Assembly: GCA_002711845.1 (NCBI GenBank)
Contig: PASF01000002.1
Coordinates: forward strand, 32,001 to 96,000
Direction of reading: 5' to 3'
From: Gammaproteobacteria bacterium
GTDB lineage: Bacteria > Pseudomonadota > Gammaproteobacteria > Pseudomonadales > Pseudohongiellaceae
DNA length: 64,000 nucleotides
The position numbers and the translations under genes are program-made. The notes beneath the pieces were generated by a model that saw nothing but the letters and a program-made list of their open reading frames with translations, made no database searches and was not told the DNA's origin. Below are positions 28,419-38,009 of the stretch, one piece after another (the stretch's first letter is position 1; every line of letters begins with the position of its first letter).

Positions 28419-28448
28419 ATTGTATTTGTAGACCGTGCATGGCACCAA
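28419..28448 (-). promoter_or_regulatory. candidate promoter for the unknown membrane protein gene
   Basis: Read on the minus strand, TTGGTG (28448-28443), an 18-base spacer and TACAAT (28424-28419) lie about 95 bases upstream of the gene at 28325. The match is moderate. Confidence 0.35.
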
Positions 28449-28591
28449 TTTAACGCGGATAGAATAAATTGTCCTCATTTTTTTCGCTAAAATGGTGTTT
28501 TGCGGTACAATTACCAACCCTCATTGACAAACTCAGCATGGATAACGCCTGAAGCTCAGCCCGGGCGCTTCCAGGCAAAAGAGAGAGCCTT

Positions 28592-29479
28592 GTGACAGAG
28601 CTTACGCAGAAACAGTCAGCCAGCTGGCGCGATTATTACGAGATGTGCAAGCCTCGAGTGGTCATGCTGATGATTCTGACCTCGATGGTCGGCATGTTCC
28701 TGGCTGTACCCGGCATGGTGCCGCTGGACGTGCTGATCCTGGGTAATCTGGGCATCGCGCTGGTAGCCGGCTCAGGCGCCGTGGTTAACCATCTGATTGA
28801 CCGCAAAGTTGACGCGGTCATGCGGCGCACCCATAACCGGCCCATGCCGCAGGGGCGAGTGGAGCCCAGGCAGGCGGCGGCCTTTGCTGCAGCCATCGGG
28901 GTGGCCGGCATGGCCATCATGCTGTTCTGGGTCAACGCGCTGAGTGCCTGGCTGACGCTGGCGTCTTTTATCGGATACGCTTTCATCTATACCGGCTACC
29001 TGAAAAGAGCCACGCCGCAGAACATCGTCATTGGTGGTCTGTCCGGCGCCATGCCGCCTCTGCTGGGCTGGTCGGCGGTCACCGGCACCATCGAACCGGG
29101 TGCCCTGATACTGGTACTGATCATTTTCGCATGGACGCCGCCGCACTTCTGGGCGCTGGCCATTCACCGCAAGGATGAATACGCCAAGACCGGTATCCCC
29201 ATGCTGCCGGTGACTCACGGCGAGCACCTGACCAAGATCCACATTATTCTGTACACCGTAATAATGATTCTGGTCAGTGTGCTGCCCTGGCTGATCGGCA
29301 TGAGCGGCCCGCTGTACCTGGCTGCCGCACTGATTCTGGGCGGCGGATTCCTGTGGTGGTCACTGATGCTGATGTACCGTCCCAAGCCATCAACGGCCAT
29401 GGACACCTTCAAATATTCCATCATCTATCTGATGGTGCTGTTCCCAGTGCTGCTGGTTGATCACTATCTGTTTACCTGA
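28592..29479 (+). CDS. cyoE: protohaem IX farnesyltransferase (haem O synthase)
   Basis: CyoE/CtaB adds a farnesyl chain to haem B to give haem O, the precursor of haem A. It is a UbiA-type membrane prenyltransferase. The first Asp-rich motif is NHLIDRKVDAVMRRTHNRPMP, followed by the FIYTGYLKRATPQNIVIGG segment and the second motif in WTPPHFWALAIHRKDEYAKTGIPMLPV. The length of 295 and about eight helices are normal. GTG 28592 is preceded by GAGAGAG. In relatives it directly follows ctaA in the plus-strand oxidase cluster. Here 6.2 kb containing the second oxidase separates it from the upstream genes. Confidence 0.95.
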   Translation: MTELTQKQSASWRDYYEMCKPRVVMLMILTSMVGMFLAVPGMVPLDVLILGNLGIALVAGSGAVVNHLIDRKVDAVMRRTHNRPMPQGRVEPRQAAAFAAAIGVAGMAIMLFWVNALSAWLTLASFIGYAFIYTGYLKRATPQNIVIGGLSGAMPPLLGWSAVTGTIEPGALILVLIIFAWTPPHFWALAIHRKDEYAKTGIPMLPVTHGEHLTKIHIILYTVIMILVSVLPWLIGMSGPLYLAAALILGGGFLWWSLMLMYRPKPSTAMDTFKYSIIYLMVLFPVLLVDHYLFT

Positions 29480-29515
29480 CTGTTTTCCTGACAATTGTTT
29501 TACAGGCGTCAAATT

Positions 29516-30175
29516 ATGAAGAGAAATATCAAGATCACCCTGATTGTGTGTCTGCTGTGGGTAGCGCTGGTGCTGGTCGTGACATTCTATCGTTATGCCG
29601 GCAACAATACGGCTGACGTGTCCCGCGAAGAATTGCGCGAAATTGGCGCCATGGTGTATGAAGAACCTGTGGCATTCGAGCCCTTCAGTCTGGTTGATCA
29701 TCACGGCGAACCCTTCACTGAGCAGACCCTGCAAGGCAAATGGAGCCTGATATTTTTTGGTTTTACCAACTGCCCCGATATCTGTCCGCTGACCATGAAC
29801 GAGCTGACCGGTTTTTACCGTGATCTGGACGCCGGCCCCTATCAGGCTGATACGCAGGTGGTGATGATCAGCGTTGATCCGTTCCGTGATGACACGGCCC
29901 AGATCGCGCAGTATATGGAGGGTTACCACCCAGACTTTTTGGGCGTGAACGGGGAGTACTCTGAGGTATCGCGCCTGGCTCGGGACCTGTATATCTCTCA
30001 CGGGGTGATGCCGGTGCCCACGCAGGACGGCAGCGACAGCAATGAGTTCATGGTCGACCACAGCGGCAATATTCTGCTGATCGATCCGCAGGGCCAGTAT
30101 CGCGGCTTTCTTGAGCCCAACATTCGCCGAGCCAGTATTCTGGAAGCCTACCAGATCATCCGGCAGACCATCTGA
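29516..30175 (+). CDS. SCO1/SenC copper chaperone
   Basis: SCO proteins are membrane-anchored, thioredoxin-like copper chaperones for the CuA site of oxidase subunit II. One N-terminal helix (ITLIVCLLWVALVLVVTFY) anchors a periplasmic domain with the copper motif FGFTNCPDICPLTMNEL (CxxxC) and the downstream histidine in MVDHSGNILLIDPQGQ. ATG 29516 gives 219 residues; the open frame starts seven codons earlier at a TTG with no clear ribosome site. It follows cyoE by 36 bases, the usual order. Confidence 0.93.
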   Translation: MKRNIKITLIVCLLWVALVLVVTFYRYAGNNTADVSREELREIGAMVYEEPVAFEPFSLVDHHGEPFTEQTLQGKWSLIFFGFTNCPDICPLTMNELTGFYRDLDAGPYQADTQVVMISVDPFRDDTAQIAQYMEGYHPDFLGVNGEYSEVSRLARDLYISHGVMPVPTQDGSDSNEFMVDHSGNILLIDPQGQYRGFLEPNIRRASILEAYQIIRQTI

Positions 30176-30216
30176 TCAAGATGCAGGGGGCCAGAGCCGA
30201 GGTAGTTTGAAAAACG

Positions 30217-31002
30217 TTAGCGAGGCGCCGGCTTCAGGTATAGCAGGATAAACAGACAACACGCCGTGGCCACAATGGATGGCCCCGCTGGTGTATCCCA
30301 GAAGTACGACATCGACATCCCGCCCAGCACTGACAGGCAACCGGCGATGGCAGCCCCGACGGCCATCTGCTCCGGCGTGTTTGCCACCCGGCGTGCTGCG
30401 GCCGCCGGTATGATCAGCAATGAGGTGATCAGCAACACGCCGACGATTTTCATGGCAACCGCAATCAGCAGTGCAATCAGCATCACCAGCAGCGCGTACA
30501 GCCGGTCAACGGCAATGCCTTCAATCTGCGCCAGCTCCCGATGGACCGTCAGTGCCAGGAACTGGTCCCAGAAGTGAAACAGCAGGCCGGCGGTAAGCAC
30601 ACAACTGCCTATGATCCATATCAGGTCGTTGCCGGTAACGGTGAGCAGGTCGCCGAACAGAAACGCCATCAGATTGACCTGCACCATGTCTGACAGCGAC
30701 AGCACCAGCAGGCCGAAAGCCAGCGTGCTGTGCGCGATAATGCCCAGCAGCGTATCGGTGGCCAACAGTTGCCGTCGTTCCAGCAACAGCAGGACGCCGG
30801 CAAACACGGCGCAACTGGTCAGGATGGCCAGTTGCAGATTGATGCTGAACAAAATGGCCAGTGCCACGCCCAGCAGCGATGAGTGGGCCAGTGTGTCGCC
30901 AAAATACGACATGCGTCGCCACACCACAAAACACCCGAGCGGGCCAGCGACCATGGCGATGAACAGGCCGGCAATTAATGCATAAACCATGAAATCAGCC
31001 AT
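30217..31002 (-). CDS. znuB: zinc ABC transporter permease ZnuB
   Basis: ZnuB is the membrane permease of the high-affinity zinc importer. It is an ABC-3 family protein with about eight helices. Typical segments are [31 protein letters not shown] and [26 protein letters not shown] 31002 ([17 protein letters not shown]) gives 261 residues and overlaps the end of znuC by eight bases, so the pair is translationally coupled. The longer open frame to 31035 lies inside znuC. It shares the Zur-controlled intergenic region with znuA. Confidence 0.94.
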   Translation of the reverse strand: MADFMVYALIAGLFIAMVAGPLGCFVVWRRMSYFGDTLAHSSLLGVALAILFSINLQLAILTSCAVFAGVLLLLERRQLLATDTLLGIIAHSTLAFGLLVLSLSDMVQVNLMAFLFGDLLTVTGNDLIWIIGSCVLTAGLLFHFWDQFLALTVHRELAQIEGIAVDRLYALLVMLIALLIAVAMKIVGVLLITSLLIIPAAAARRVANTPEQMAVGAAIAGCLSVLGGMSMSYFWDTPAGPSIVATACCLFILLYLKPAPR

Positions 31003-31771
31003 GACCGTGATCCTTGTCGTGGTTGCACGCATCATGGCTGATATCGCCGGTCAGATCGTGACTGTGGTTATGATGGTGGGTATAGACCGCCAGCGTCTCA
31101 GCTTCGCGGCGGCCAAACAGTGCCAGGTAAGCCGGATCATTGCTGACGTGCTCGGGTTTGCCGTGGCAGCAGATATGCTGATTCAGGCAGATCACCTCAT
31201 CCGTGGTGGCCATTACCAGGTGCAGGTCATGCGAGACCATCAGTACCCCGCAGCCATGCCGGTCGCGAATGGCGTTGATCAGCTGATACAGTTCGACCTG
31301 CCCGGTGACATCCACGCCCTGGGCAGGTTCATCGAGCACCAGTAATTGCGGCGACTGGCTCAGGGCCCGGGCCAGCAACACCCGCTGCAGCTCGCCACCG
31401 GACAACGCCGACACCTGCTGGTCCATCAGGTGGGCAATACGGACCTCTTCCAACAGGGGTTTGACCGGTTGCCGTCGCCCGGGCGCGGCCAGTTGCAAAA
31501 AACGTCGGACTGTCAGCGGCAGAGTCGGCTCGATAAAAAGCTTTTGCGGCATGTAACCGATGCGCAATCCGGCCGCGCGATTCAATGTCCCGGTGTGCGG
31601 TTGTAACAGTCCCAGGACAATCCGCACCAGTGTGGTCTTGCCCGCGCCATTGGGGCCGATCAGGGTCAGCAGCTGGCCTTGCTGCACTTCCAGACTCACC
31701 TGATGCAGGATGTGGCGGTCAGCAACGTCGAAACCGATGTTGTCGGCCTGGATAAGTGCGTGTTTGTTCAT
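30995..31771 (-). CDS. znuC: zinc ABC transporter ATP-binding protein ZnuC
   Basis: ZnuC is the ATPase of the zinc importer. It shows Walker A ([13 protein letters not shown]), the signature [15 protein letters not shown], Walker B ([12 protein letters not shown]) and the H-loop (VSHDLHLVM). The C-terminus is histidine-rich (THHHNHSHD and later HDKDHGHG), a common ZnuC trait that may buffer or sense zinc. ATG 31771 gives 258 residues. An upstream 19-codon open stretch lacks conserved sequence. The start lies about 70 bases from the Zur-type operator shared with znuA. Confidence 0.95.
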   Translation of the reverse strand: MNKHALIQADNIGFDVADRHILHQVSLEVQQGQLLTLIGPNGAGKTTLVRIVLGLLQPHTGTLNRAAGLRIGYMPQKLFIEPTLPLTVRRFLQLAAPGRRQPVKPLLEEVRIAHLMDQQVSALSGGELQRVLLARALSQSPQLLVLDEPAQGVDVTGQVELYQLINAIRDRHGCGVLMVSHDLHLVMATTDEVICLNQHICCHGKPEHVSNDPAYLALFGRREAETLAVYTHHHNHSHDLTGDISHDACNHDKDHGHG

Positions 31772-31842
31772 TGGTCCCCGTCCATGCGCTGGCCATGTGA
31801 CACAGAAAATTGTGACGTGATGTGGCAAATACTAAACTGTTT

Positions 31843-31873
31843 CATAGAAATGGTATATCATAGCATTTCTATG
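31843..31873. promoter_or_regulatory. Zur-type operator between znuCB and znuA
   Basis: CATAGAAATG (31843-31852) and CATTTCTATG (31864-31873) are perfect 10-bp inverted repeats around an AT-rich centre. The core GAAATG...CATTTC with a 23-bp span fits the known gammaproteobacterial Zur box. It lies between the divergent znuC and znuA starts, so zinc-bound Zur would repress both directions. No zur gene is present beside it. Confidence 0.88.
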
Positions 31874-31888
31874 AGGCCCTGGATTTTC

Positions 31889-32929
31889 ATGAAAACCAAA
31901 CCCGGCATCACCAGTCTGCGTCCGTATCTGCAACTCAGACTGAAACAACGCGCAGCGTATTGTACTACGTTTGCGTCAGCCATATTGGCGCCGCGCTTTG
32001 CGGTGTCCTTATTGCTGGCGCTGGTGGTCGCATTATGCAGTCCCGCTGTGCTGGCGCAGGCAAAGGTGGTTACCAGCATCAAGCCGTTACAGATGATCGC
32101 CAGCGCCATCACCGATGGCATCAGTGAACCCGAGGTGCTGATTCCATCCGATCAGTCCTATCACCATTTCACGCTGCGCCCGTCCATGTTGCGTACTCTG
32201 CGCCAGGCAGATCTGTTTGTGTGGGTCGGACCTGAGCTGGAAACCTATCTCACGGATGCCGTGGTGCAGGCTGGCGCTTACGGCCGGCAACTGCAGGTGC
32301 TGGCACTGCCTGAGCTACAGGTGCATCATGCCGGCCTTGATGGCGAGGACAGCCGCGAAGTGCTGATTCCCGATGAAGGACTGCACGCCGGCCACAAACA
32401 CAAGCTGGCAGATACCATTGATCCGCACGTCTGGCTGAACACCGGCAATGCCTGGCTGATTGCGCATGCCATGGCGTCGGCACTGCGCGAGCTGGACCCG
32501 GCCAATGCCGGCGTTTATGACGCCAATCTTGAACTGTTCCAGCAGCGCCTGACGGCACTTGAACAGGGTATTGATGCGCAGAGTCTGCTGCCTGCTGACT
32601 CCCAATACGCGGTGTATCACAATGCCTTTCAGTACTTTGAGCGCCAGTTCGGCCTGCAGCATGAACTGGTGTTTGTCGCCAGCGAAGAGCTGCAACCGGG
32701 CGTCAGACACATGATGACAGTGCGCCGCGCCGTGGAAAATACGCCACTCAATTGTCTGCTGGAAGATGTCACGACACAGGCCGCAACGGTGGAAACCCTG
32801 TTGGGCGACAAGGATCTGCGCCGCATCCGGGTTGATACCGTCGGGCAGAGCCTGGTTTCCGGGCCGACGGCGTACATCCAACTGATGGACAATGTGGCCA
32901 ATGCCTTCAGACAGTGCGGGGCGCGCTGA
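31889..32929 (+). CDS. znuA: zinc-binding periplasmic protein ZnuA
   Basis: ZnuA captures zinc in the periplasm for ZnuBC. The zinc-ligand positions of the family are visible: the histidine in YHHFTLRPSML, DPHVWLN, YAVYHNAFQYFERQFGL, and the acidic CLLEDVTTQAATV near the end. The His-rich loop is short (HHAGLDGED and HAGHKHKL). ATG 31889 gives 346 residues with a long basic N-terminus before a hydrophobic signal (FAVSLLLALVVALCSPAVLAQA). ATG 31871 is an alternative but lies inside the Zur box. Confidence 0.93.
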   Translation: MKTKPGITSLRPYLQLRLKQRAAYCTTFASAILAPRFAVSLLLALVVALCSPAVLAQAKVVTSIKPLQMIASAITDGISEPEVLIPSDQSYHHFTLRPSMLRTLRQADLFVWVGPELETYLTDAVVQAGAYGRQLQVLALPELQVHHAGLDGEDSREVLIPDEGLHAGHKHKLADTIDPHVWLNTGNAWLIAHAMASALRELDPANAGVYDANLELFQQRLTALEQGIDAQSLLPADSQYAVYHNAFQYFERQFGLQHELVFVASEELQPGVRHMMTVRRAVENTPLNCLLEDVTTQAATVETLLGDKDLRRIRVDTVGQSLVSGPTAYIQLMDNVANAFRQCGAR

Positions 32930-33002
32930 AACGTTCCCGGCTTGTTGTCCGGGTCTGATACCATAGGGATACCGTTACCCCTATCACATCGGACGTTTGC
33001 AT

Positions 33003-35774
33003 ATGCCATCCGCCAGCCCCCTGATCCTGATTGATGGATCCTCCTACCTGTTTCGTGCCTTTCATGCTCTGCCGCCACTGGTCAGCAGCCGGGGTCAGCC
33101 GACCGGTGCCATCAAGGGCGTGATCAGCATGATCCGCAGCCTGAAAAAGGAATACCCGGACAGTCCGGTGGCGGTGGTGTTTGACGCCAAGGGCAGCACC
33201 TTTCGCAATGACATTTACCCGGACTATAAAGCGCATCGCCCGCCCATGCCCGATGAGCTGCGTAGCCAGATAGACCCCATCCACCAGATTATCCGGGCCA
33301 TGGGCCTGCCTCTGCTGGTCGTCCCCGACGTCGAAGCGGATGATGTCATTGGCACGCTGGCTGCCCAGGCCAGCAAACAGCAGCGTGACACGCTGGTTTC
33401 CACTGGCGATAAGGACCTCGCCCAGTTAGTGACCGATCACGTCACACTGATCAACACCATGACTGGAGAGCGCCTGGACCCTGAGGGCGTGGTCAACAAA
33501 TTTGGCCTGCCACCGGCACGCATAGTGGATTTTCTGGCGCTGACCGGCGACAAGGTCGACAACATCCCCGGTGTCCCCAGTGTTGGCCCCAAAACCGCGC
33601 TCAAATGGCTGCAGACCTATGACTCTGTCGAGAACCTGATTGCGCATGCTGACGACATCGCTGGCAAGGTGGGTGAGAAGCTGCGCGACAACATTGAACA
33701 GCTGCGGCTGTCCTATGAGCTGGCGACCATCAAACTGGACGTGACGCTGGCGTTATCGTTGGACGAACTGATCCCCGGTGAGGAAGACCAGACCCAATTG
33801 ATGGCCCTGTTCACTGAGCTGGAGTTCAAGACCTGGGTCAAGGAACTGGACAAAGCTGGCGTTGCCGTTTCCGCCACTGCCCTGGCGGCCGTGCAGGAAG
33901 AACTGGGCAGCACGCCGGCGCCCGAAGGCGAAGACGCGTTGGGTGATGAACAACTCGATACTGACGAGGAACATTACGAACTCATCAACGATGAAACGGG
34001 GCTGCGGCGCTGTGTGGGCGCGATCAAGGCGGCAAAACAGACCGCGATCGCGTTGCTGATGACTGACGAGCACTATATGTTGTCACAGGTCATTGGCCTG
34101 GCATTCAGCTGGCAACCCGGGCAGGCCGTCTATATTCCACTGGCGCATGACAGCCTGGAAGCGCCGTCAACCCTGGATAGACGCACCACCCTTGCCGCGC
34201 TCAAACCGATCCTGGAAGATCCGCTGGTGCGCAAGGTGGCACATGACACCAAGCGGCTGAGCCATATTCTGCAAAATCATGACATCCAGGTCGGGCGCTG
34301 GCATTTTGATACCCACCTGGCGGCTTATGTGCTCAATTCGGTAGCGACCAATCACAGCGTAGAAGATGTCAGCGCTTACTATCTCCATAGGCGTCTGGAT
34401 TCAAGGGATGTGCTGACCGGTAGTGGTCGCAACAAACTGGCACTGAGTCAGTCAGACCCGGCGGCAGCATTGGCCTGGCTCGGGCCGCAGGTCGATTCGG
34501 TGCTGCGACTGAGTCATCTGCTGGCCTCCCAGCTGCGCAAAACCGGTGAGCTGGACGGCCTTTATCGTTATTACGAACTGGCGCTGGCACCCGTGTTGCA
34601 GCGTATGGAGCGCCATGGCATTGCGGTCGACCCGGAACTGCTGCACAAACAGTCACAGGCGCTGGCGGCGCGTCTGGGCGAGGTCGAGGAAGCAGTCTAT
34701 GCGCTTGCCGGTGAAACCTTCAATCTTGGGTCGCCCAAACAACTGCAGGTTATCCTGTACGAAAAAATGCAATTGCCAATCCTCAAGAAGACACCCAAAG
34801 GCCAGCCTTCCACGGCGGAACCGATTCTGCAGGAACTGGCGCTGGAGTATGAGCTGCCCAGCATGATCATGGAGCATCGGGGCCTGAGCAAGCTCAAATC
34901 CACCTACACAGACAAGTTGCCGGCCCAGCTCAATCGCAGCACCCAGCGTATCCACTCAACCTTCCAGCAGGCCGTGGCGGCCACCGGACGTCTGTCATCG
35001 ACCGAGCCCAATCTGCAGAACATCCCTATCCGCAGTACCGAGGGGCGCAAGATCCGCCAGGCCTTTGTGGCAGCCCGCGGTTACAAACTGGTGGCCGCCG
35101 ACTATTCACAGGTTGAATTGCGGATCATGGCGCACCTGTCGCAGGACAAGGGATTGCTCAATGCCTTTGCCAACGCTCTGGATGTTCATAAAGCCACCGC
35201 CGCAGAAGTGTTTGGCGTGGCCCTTGACGAGGTCACCGGCGAGCAGCGCCGCCGCGCCAAGGCCATCAATTTTGGCCTGATCTACGGCATGTCGGCGTTT
35301 GGTCTGGCCAAGCAGCTGGGCATTGACCGTCATGACGCGCAGCAATACGTTGATCGTTATTTTGAGAAATACCCCGGTGTGCTTGAGTATATGGAGCGGA
35401 CCCGCGAGCTGGCTGAAACGCAGGGTTATATCGAAACGCTGTTCGGACGCCGGCTTTACCTGCCTGATATCAAGGCTGGCAATGGCATGTTGCGCAAGGC
35501 CGCGCAGCGCACGGCCATCAACGCCCCGATGCAGGGGACGGCAGCGGATATCATCAAGCAGGCGATGGTGGACATAGACCACTGGCTGGGCACCGGCGTG
35601 CTGGATGCAAGGCTGATCCTGCAGGTGCACGACGAACTGGTGTTTGAGGTGGCCGACGCGGATGTCGCGTTGCTCAGCGATGGCGTGCGTTTCCGCATGG
35701 CCACCGCTGCGGCGCTGGATGTGCCGCTAGTCGTTGACGTCGGCGTCGGGGACAACTGGGATGAAGCCCACTGA
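33003..35774 (+). CDS. polA: DNA polymerase I with a degenerate proofreading domain
   Basis: PolA fills gaps and removes RNA primers. Domains are the 5' nuclease (about residues 1-290), the 3'-5' exonuclease fold (about 315-515) and the polymerase (about 515-923). The polymerase motifs are intact: [55 protein letters not shown] and [10 protein letters not shown]. The exonuclease metal ligands are not. Where E. coli has FAFDTETD, QNLKYD and YAAED, this protein has IALLMTDEH (about 347), HDTKRL (about 414) and WLGPQ (about 492). ATG 33003 gives [21 protein letters not shown]. The end overlaps convergent engB by 48 bases. Confidence 0.96.
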   Translation: MPSASPLILIDGSSYLFRAFHALPPLVSSRGQPTGAIKGVISMIRSLKKEYPDSPVAVVFDAKGSTFRNDIYPDYKAHRPPMPDELRSQIDPIHQIIRAMGLPLLVVPDVEADDVIGTLAAQASKQQRDTLVSTGDKDLAQLVTDHVTLINTMTGERLDPEGVVNKFGLPPARIVDFLALTGDKVDNIPGVPSVGPKTALKWLQTYDSVENLIAHADDIAGKVGEKLRDNIEQLRLSYELATIKLDVTLALSLDELIPGEEDQTQLMALFTELEFKTWVKELDKAGVAVSATALAAVQEELGSTPAPEGEDALGDEQLDTDEEHYELINDETGLRRCVGAIKAAKQTAIALLMTDEHYMLSQVIGLAFSWQPGQAVYIPLAHDSLEAPSTLDRRTTLAALKPILEDPLVRKVAHDTKRLSHILQNHDIQVGRWHFDTHLAAYVLNSVATNHSVEDVSAYYLHRRLDSRDVLTGSGRNKLALSQSDPAAALAWLGPQVDSVLRLSHLLASQLRKTGELDGLYRYYELALAPVLQRMERHGIAVDPELLHKQSQALAARLGEVEEAVYALAGETFNLGSPKQLQVILYEKMQLPILKKTPKGQPSTAEPILQELALEYELPSMIMEHRGLSKLKSTYTDKLPAQLNRSTQRIHSTFQQAVAATGRLSSTEPNLQNIPIRSTEGRKIRQAFVAARGYKLVAADYSQVELRIMAHLSQDKGLLNAFANALDVHKATAAEVFGVALDEVTGEQRRRAKAINFGLIYGMSAFGLAKQLGIDRHDAQQYVDRYFEKYPGVLEYMERTRELAETQGYIETLFGRRLYLPDIKAGNGMLRKAAQRTAINAPMQGTAADIIKQAMVDIDHWLGTGVLDARLILQVHDELVFEVADADVALLSDGVRFRMATAAALDVPLVVDVGVGDNWDEAH

Positions 35775-36395
35775 CGGCTCGGCCACGGAGGGCTCGCCCA
35801 GCGGCATCGCTTCGCCCAGCCAGCCGTCAAGCCGCTGTGCCAGCACATCGACACCGTGGCGCTTGAGCGACGAAAACGCCTGGGCGCTGGCATCCGGCAT
35901 GCCTGCCAGGGCCTGCCTGGCCTTCGTCAACGCATCCTGGACACCCCCGCGCTTGAGCTTGTCAGCTTTGGTCAGCAGGATATGCAAGGGCAGTTGTCGC
36001 TTGCGCGCCCAGTCAATCATCATCAGGTCAAAATCCTTGAACACATGCCGGATGTCGGTCACCAGCACCAAACCGGTCAGGGCATCGCGCTTGTTCAGGT
36101 AGTGCTCGAGATGGACCTGCCAGTCATTTTTCACTGACAACGGTACTTTGGCATAACCGTAACCGGGCAGGTCGACCAGATAACGTCCTTCGTCAATGGC
36201 AAAGTAGTTGATCAGCTGGGTGCGTCCCGGCGTTTTACTGGTCCGGGCCAGCTGGCCGTTACGGGTCAGGGTATTGATGGCGCTTGATTTGCCGGCGTTG
36301 GAGCGCCCGGCAAAGGCAACCTCACAGAGGCTGTCGGGCGGGCAATCGCGCAGTTTGGCGGCGCTGATGACAAATTTGGCGGCTTGATAGTTCAT
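35727..36395 (-). CDS. engB: ribosome biogenesis GTPase EngB/YsxC (YihA)
   Basis: EngB is a small GTPase needed for 50S subunit assembly. The G motifs are G1 [16 protein letters not shown]2 [15 protein letters not shown]3 [12 protein letters not shown] and G4 [12 protein letters not shown], with G5 near FSSLKRHGV. The C-terminal tail (after about residue 195) is acidic and Pro/Val-rich and is encoded antisense to the last 48 bases of polA. The length is 222, slightly long for the family. The polA-engB pair with cytochrome c4 and dsbA next is the Pseudomonas order. Confidence 0.95.
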   Translation of the reverse strand: MNYQAAKFVISAAKLRDCPPDSLCEVAFAGRSNAGKSSAINTLTRNGQLARTSKTPGRTQLINYFAIDEGRYLVDLPGYGYAKVPLSVKNDWQVHLEHYLNKRDALTGLVLVTDIRHVFKDFDLMMIDWARKRQLPLHILLTKADKLKRGGVQDALTKARQALAGMPDASAQAFSSLKRHGVDVLAQRLDGWLGEAMPLGEPSVAEPSVGFIPVVPDADVND

Positions 36396-36426
36396 GGGCA
36401 GGCATTCTACACATCATAGGCAGCTG

Positions 36427-36435
36427 TGGTATACT
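36427..36435 (+). promoter_or_regulatory. extended -10 promoter element upstream of cytochrome c4
   Basis: TGGTATACT is an extended -10 (TGn plus TATACT) about 94 bases before the cytochrome c4 start, in the divergent gap with engB. No good -35 is visible, which extended -10 promoters can tolerate. Confidence 0.45.
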
Positions 36436-36528
36436 CCCGGGTCGCTGCGCTGCGTCGAAAATACGCCCCGTGCACCTAAAGCGATATCACGGCTGTTCAG
36501 GAACCAATTTTAGGAACTACGATTATCC

Positions 36529-37140
36529 ATGAATAAATTATTTTTCTCCCTGGCGACAATTCTCATGGCTGCTGCCAGCCTAACTGCGACTGCCCAAGGT
36601 GATGCTGCCGCGGGTGAAGGCAAAGTTCAGGTATGTGCCGCGTGCCATGGTGCCGATGGCAACAGCCAGCTTGGCAGCAACCCCAAACTGGCCGGTCAAG
36701 GTGAGCGCTACACGCTCAAGCAGTTGCGTGACATCAAGTCAGGCGCTCGCGAAATAGCGCTGATGACCGGTCTGCTCGATAACATGGATGATCAGGACCT
36801 GATGGATATTGCGGCATTCTATGCCTCTCAGGAAATCACCCTGCAGGGCGCAGACCCCGAGCTGGTGCCGCTGGGCGAGCAGATCTACCGTGCAGGTATT
36901 TCCGACCTGGGCATTGCCGCCTGTTCTGCGTGTCACTCGCCCACCGGCAGTGGCGTTGCACAGGCCGGTTTCCCGGCACTGGGTGGTCAGCACGCCGAGT
37001 ACATTGAAAGCCAGATGAAGGCGTTCCGTTCCGGCGCGCGTGATAACGACGGGGATGCAGCGCCCATGCGTATCGTCTCCGAGCGACTGACGGATGCTGA
37101 AATCGAAGCGCTGGCCAGCTATATTTCCGGCCTCAACTAA
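36529..37140 (+). CDS. dihaem cytochrome c4
   Basis: Cytochrome c4 is a periplasmic two-haem electron carrier between the bc1 complex and terminal oxidases. A signal peptide (about residues 1-23, MNKLFFSLATILMAAASLTA) precedes two homologous class I domains with CAACHGADGNSQLGS and CSACHSPTGSGVAQAGFPAL. Each also has a downstream methionine-ligand region (ALMTGLL and APMRIVSERLTD). The length of 203 is typical. It is a natural electron donor for the oxidases encoded earlier in the window, though that link is inferred. Confidence 0.94.
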   Translation: MNKLFFSLATILMAAASLTATAQGDAAAGEGKVQVCAACHGADGNSQLGSNPKLAGQGERYTLKQLRDIKSGAREIALMTGLLDNMDDQDLMDIAAFYASQEITLQGADPELVPLGEQIYRAGISDLGIAACSACHSPTGSGVAQAGFPALGGQHAEYIESQMKAFRSGARDNDGDAAPMRIVSERLTDAEIEALASYISGLN

Positions 37141-37302
37141 GCCGGACAGCCTGTTTCTTGCGAAGCAATGGCAACGCACGACTGCATGGATGCAGGAGGT
37201 AGAGCGACGCAGGAAGGCAAAGCCGAGATAGTGTTAGTTAAGCAATTATTCAGCCGTCTTGCGGTCTACTAAACGGCACAAGAACCAACGTGGAGTAGCA
37301 AC

Positions 37303-37944
37303 ATGATCAAGCAAGCAATAAAACTGGGCGCCGTGGCGCTGTTGAGCGCACTGGCATTCTCGGTATGGGCGCAGCCTTCTTTGTATGTCGCCGGCACCCA
37401 CTATCAGGAACTGCCGGCACCGGTCCGCACCAATGATGCGGACAAAATCGAAGTGCTGGAAGTGTTCTGGTACGGTTGTGGCCACTGTTTCCGGTTTCAG
37501 CCGCTGGTTGACGACTGGGCGCACAATGCCCCCGACGATGTTGACTATGTCCGTTATCCGGCGATCTGGAATGAGCTGATGAAGGTTCATGCGCAGGCTT
37601 ACTACACGGCTGAGAGCCTTGATGTCGTGGCCGCCGTCCATGATCCGATTTTTGAAGCCATCAACTTGCAGGGCAATCGCCTGCAGAATGAGCGCCAGTT
37701 GGCCGCGCTGTTCACGGAACACGGTGTGGATGCAGATGCGTTTTCACGCGCATTCAATTCCTTCCCGGTGCGCACCAAGGTCAACCAGGCTGAAAGCCGC
37801 ATGCAGGACTATCAGATCCGCAGCACACCCAATGTCATCGTCAATGGCAAGTATCTGGTAACGACCAATGAGGCCGTGCGCACACAACAGGATATGCTGG
37901 ACATCGTCGACTTCCTGGTAGCACAGGAACGCGCCGCCCTCTGA
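37303..37944 (+). CDS. dsbA: thiol:disulfide interchange protein DsbA
   Basis: DsbA introduces disulfide bonds into exported proteins. A signal peptide (about residues 1-23, ending SVWAQ) precedes a thioredoxin fold with an inserted helical domain. The active site is FWYGCGHCFRF, that is CGHC instead of the CPHC of E. coli and Pseudomonas. The cis-proline loop is STPNVIVNGKY. The length of 213 is normal. Genes of the type II secretion system downstream depend on disulfide formation in their substrates in other bacteria, a possible but unproven link. Confidence 0.94.
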   Translation: MIKQAIKLGAVALLSALAFSVWAQPSLYVAGTHYQELPAPVRTNDADKIEVLEVFWYGCGHCFRFQPLVDDWAHNAPDDVDYVRYPAIWNELMKVHAQAYYTAESLDVVAAVHDPIFEAINLQGNRLQNERQLAALFTEHGVDADAFSRAFNSFPVRTKVNQAESRMQDYQIRSTPNVIVNGKYLVTTNEAVRTQQDMLDIVDFLVAQERAAL

Positions 37945-38009
37945 CGCGATGGGGGTGGTATTGCCGCGGTCAACAATAAGGCGCTGAAAAAGCGTCAGGA
38001 TACGGGCCT

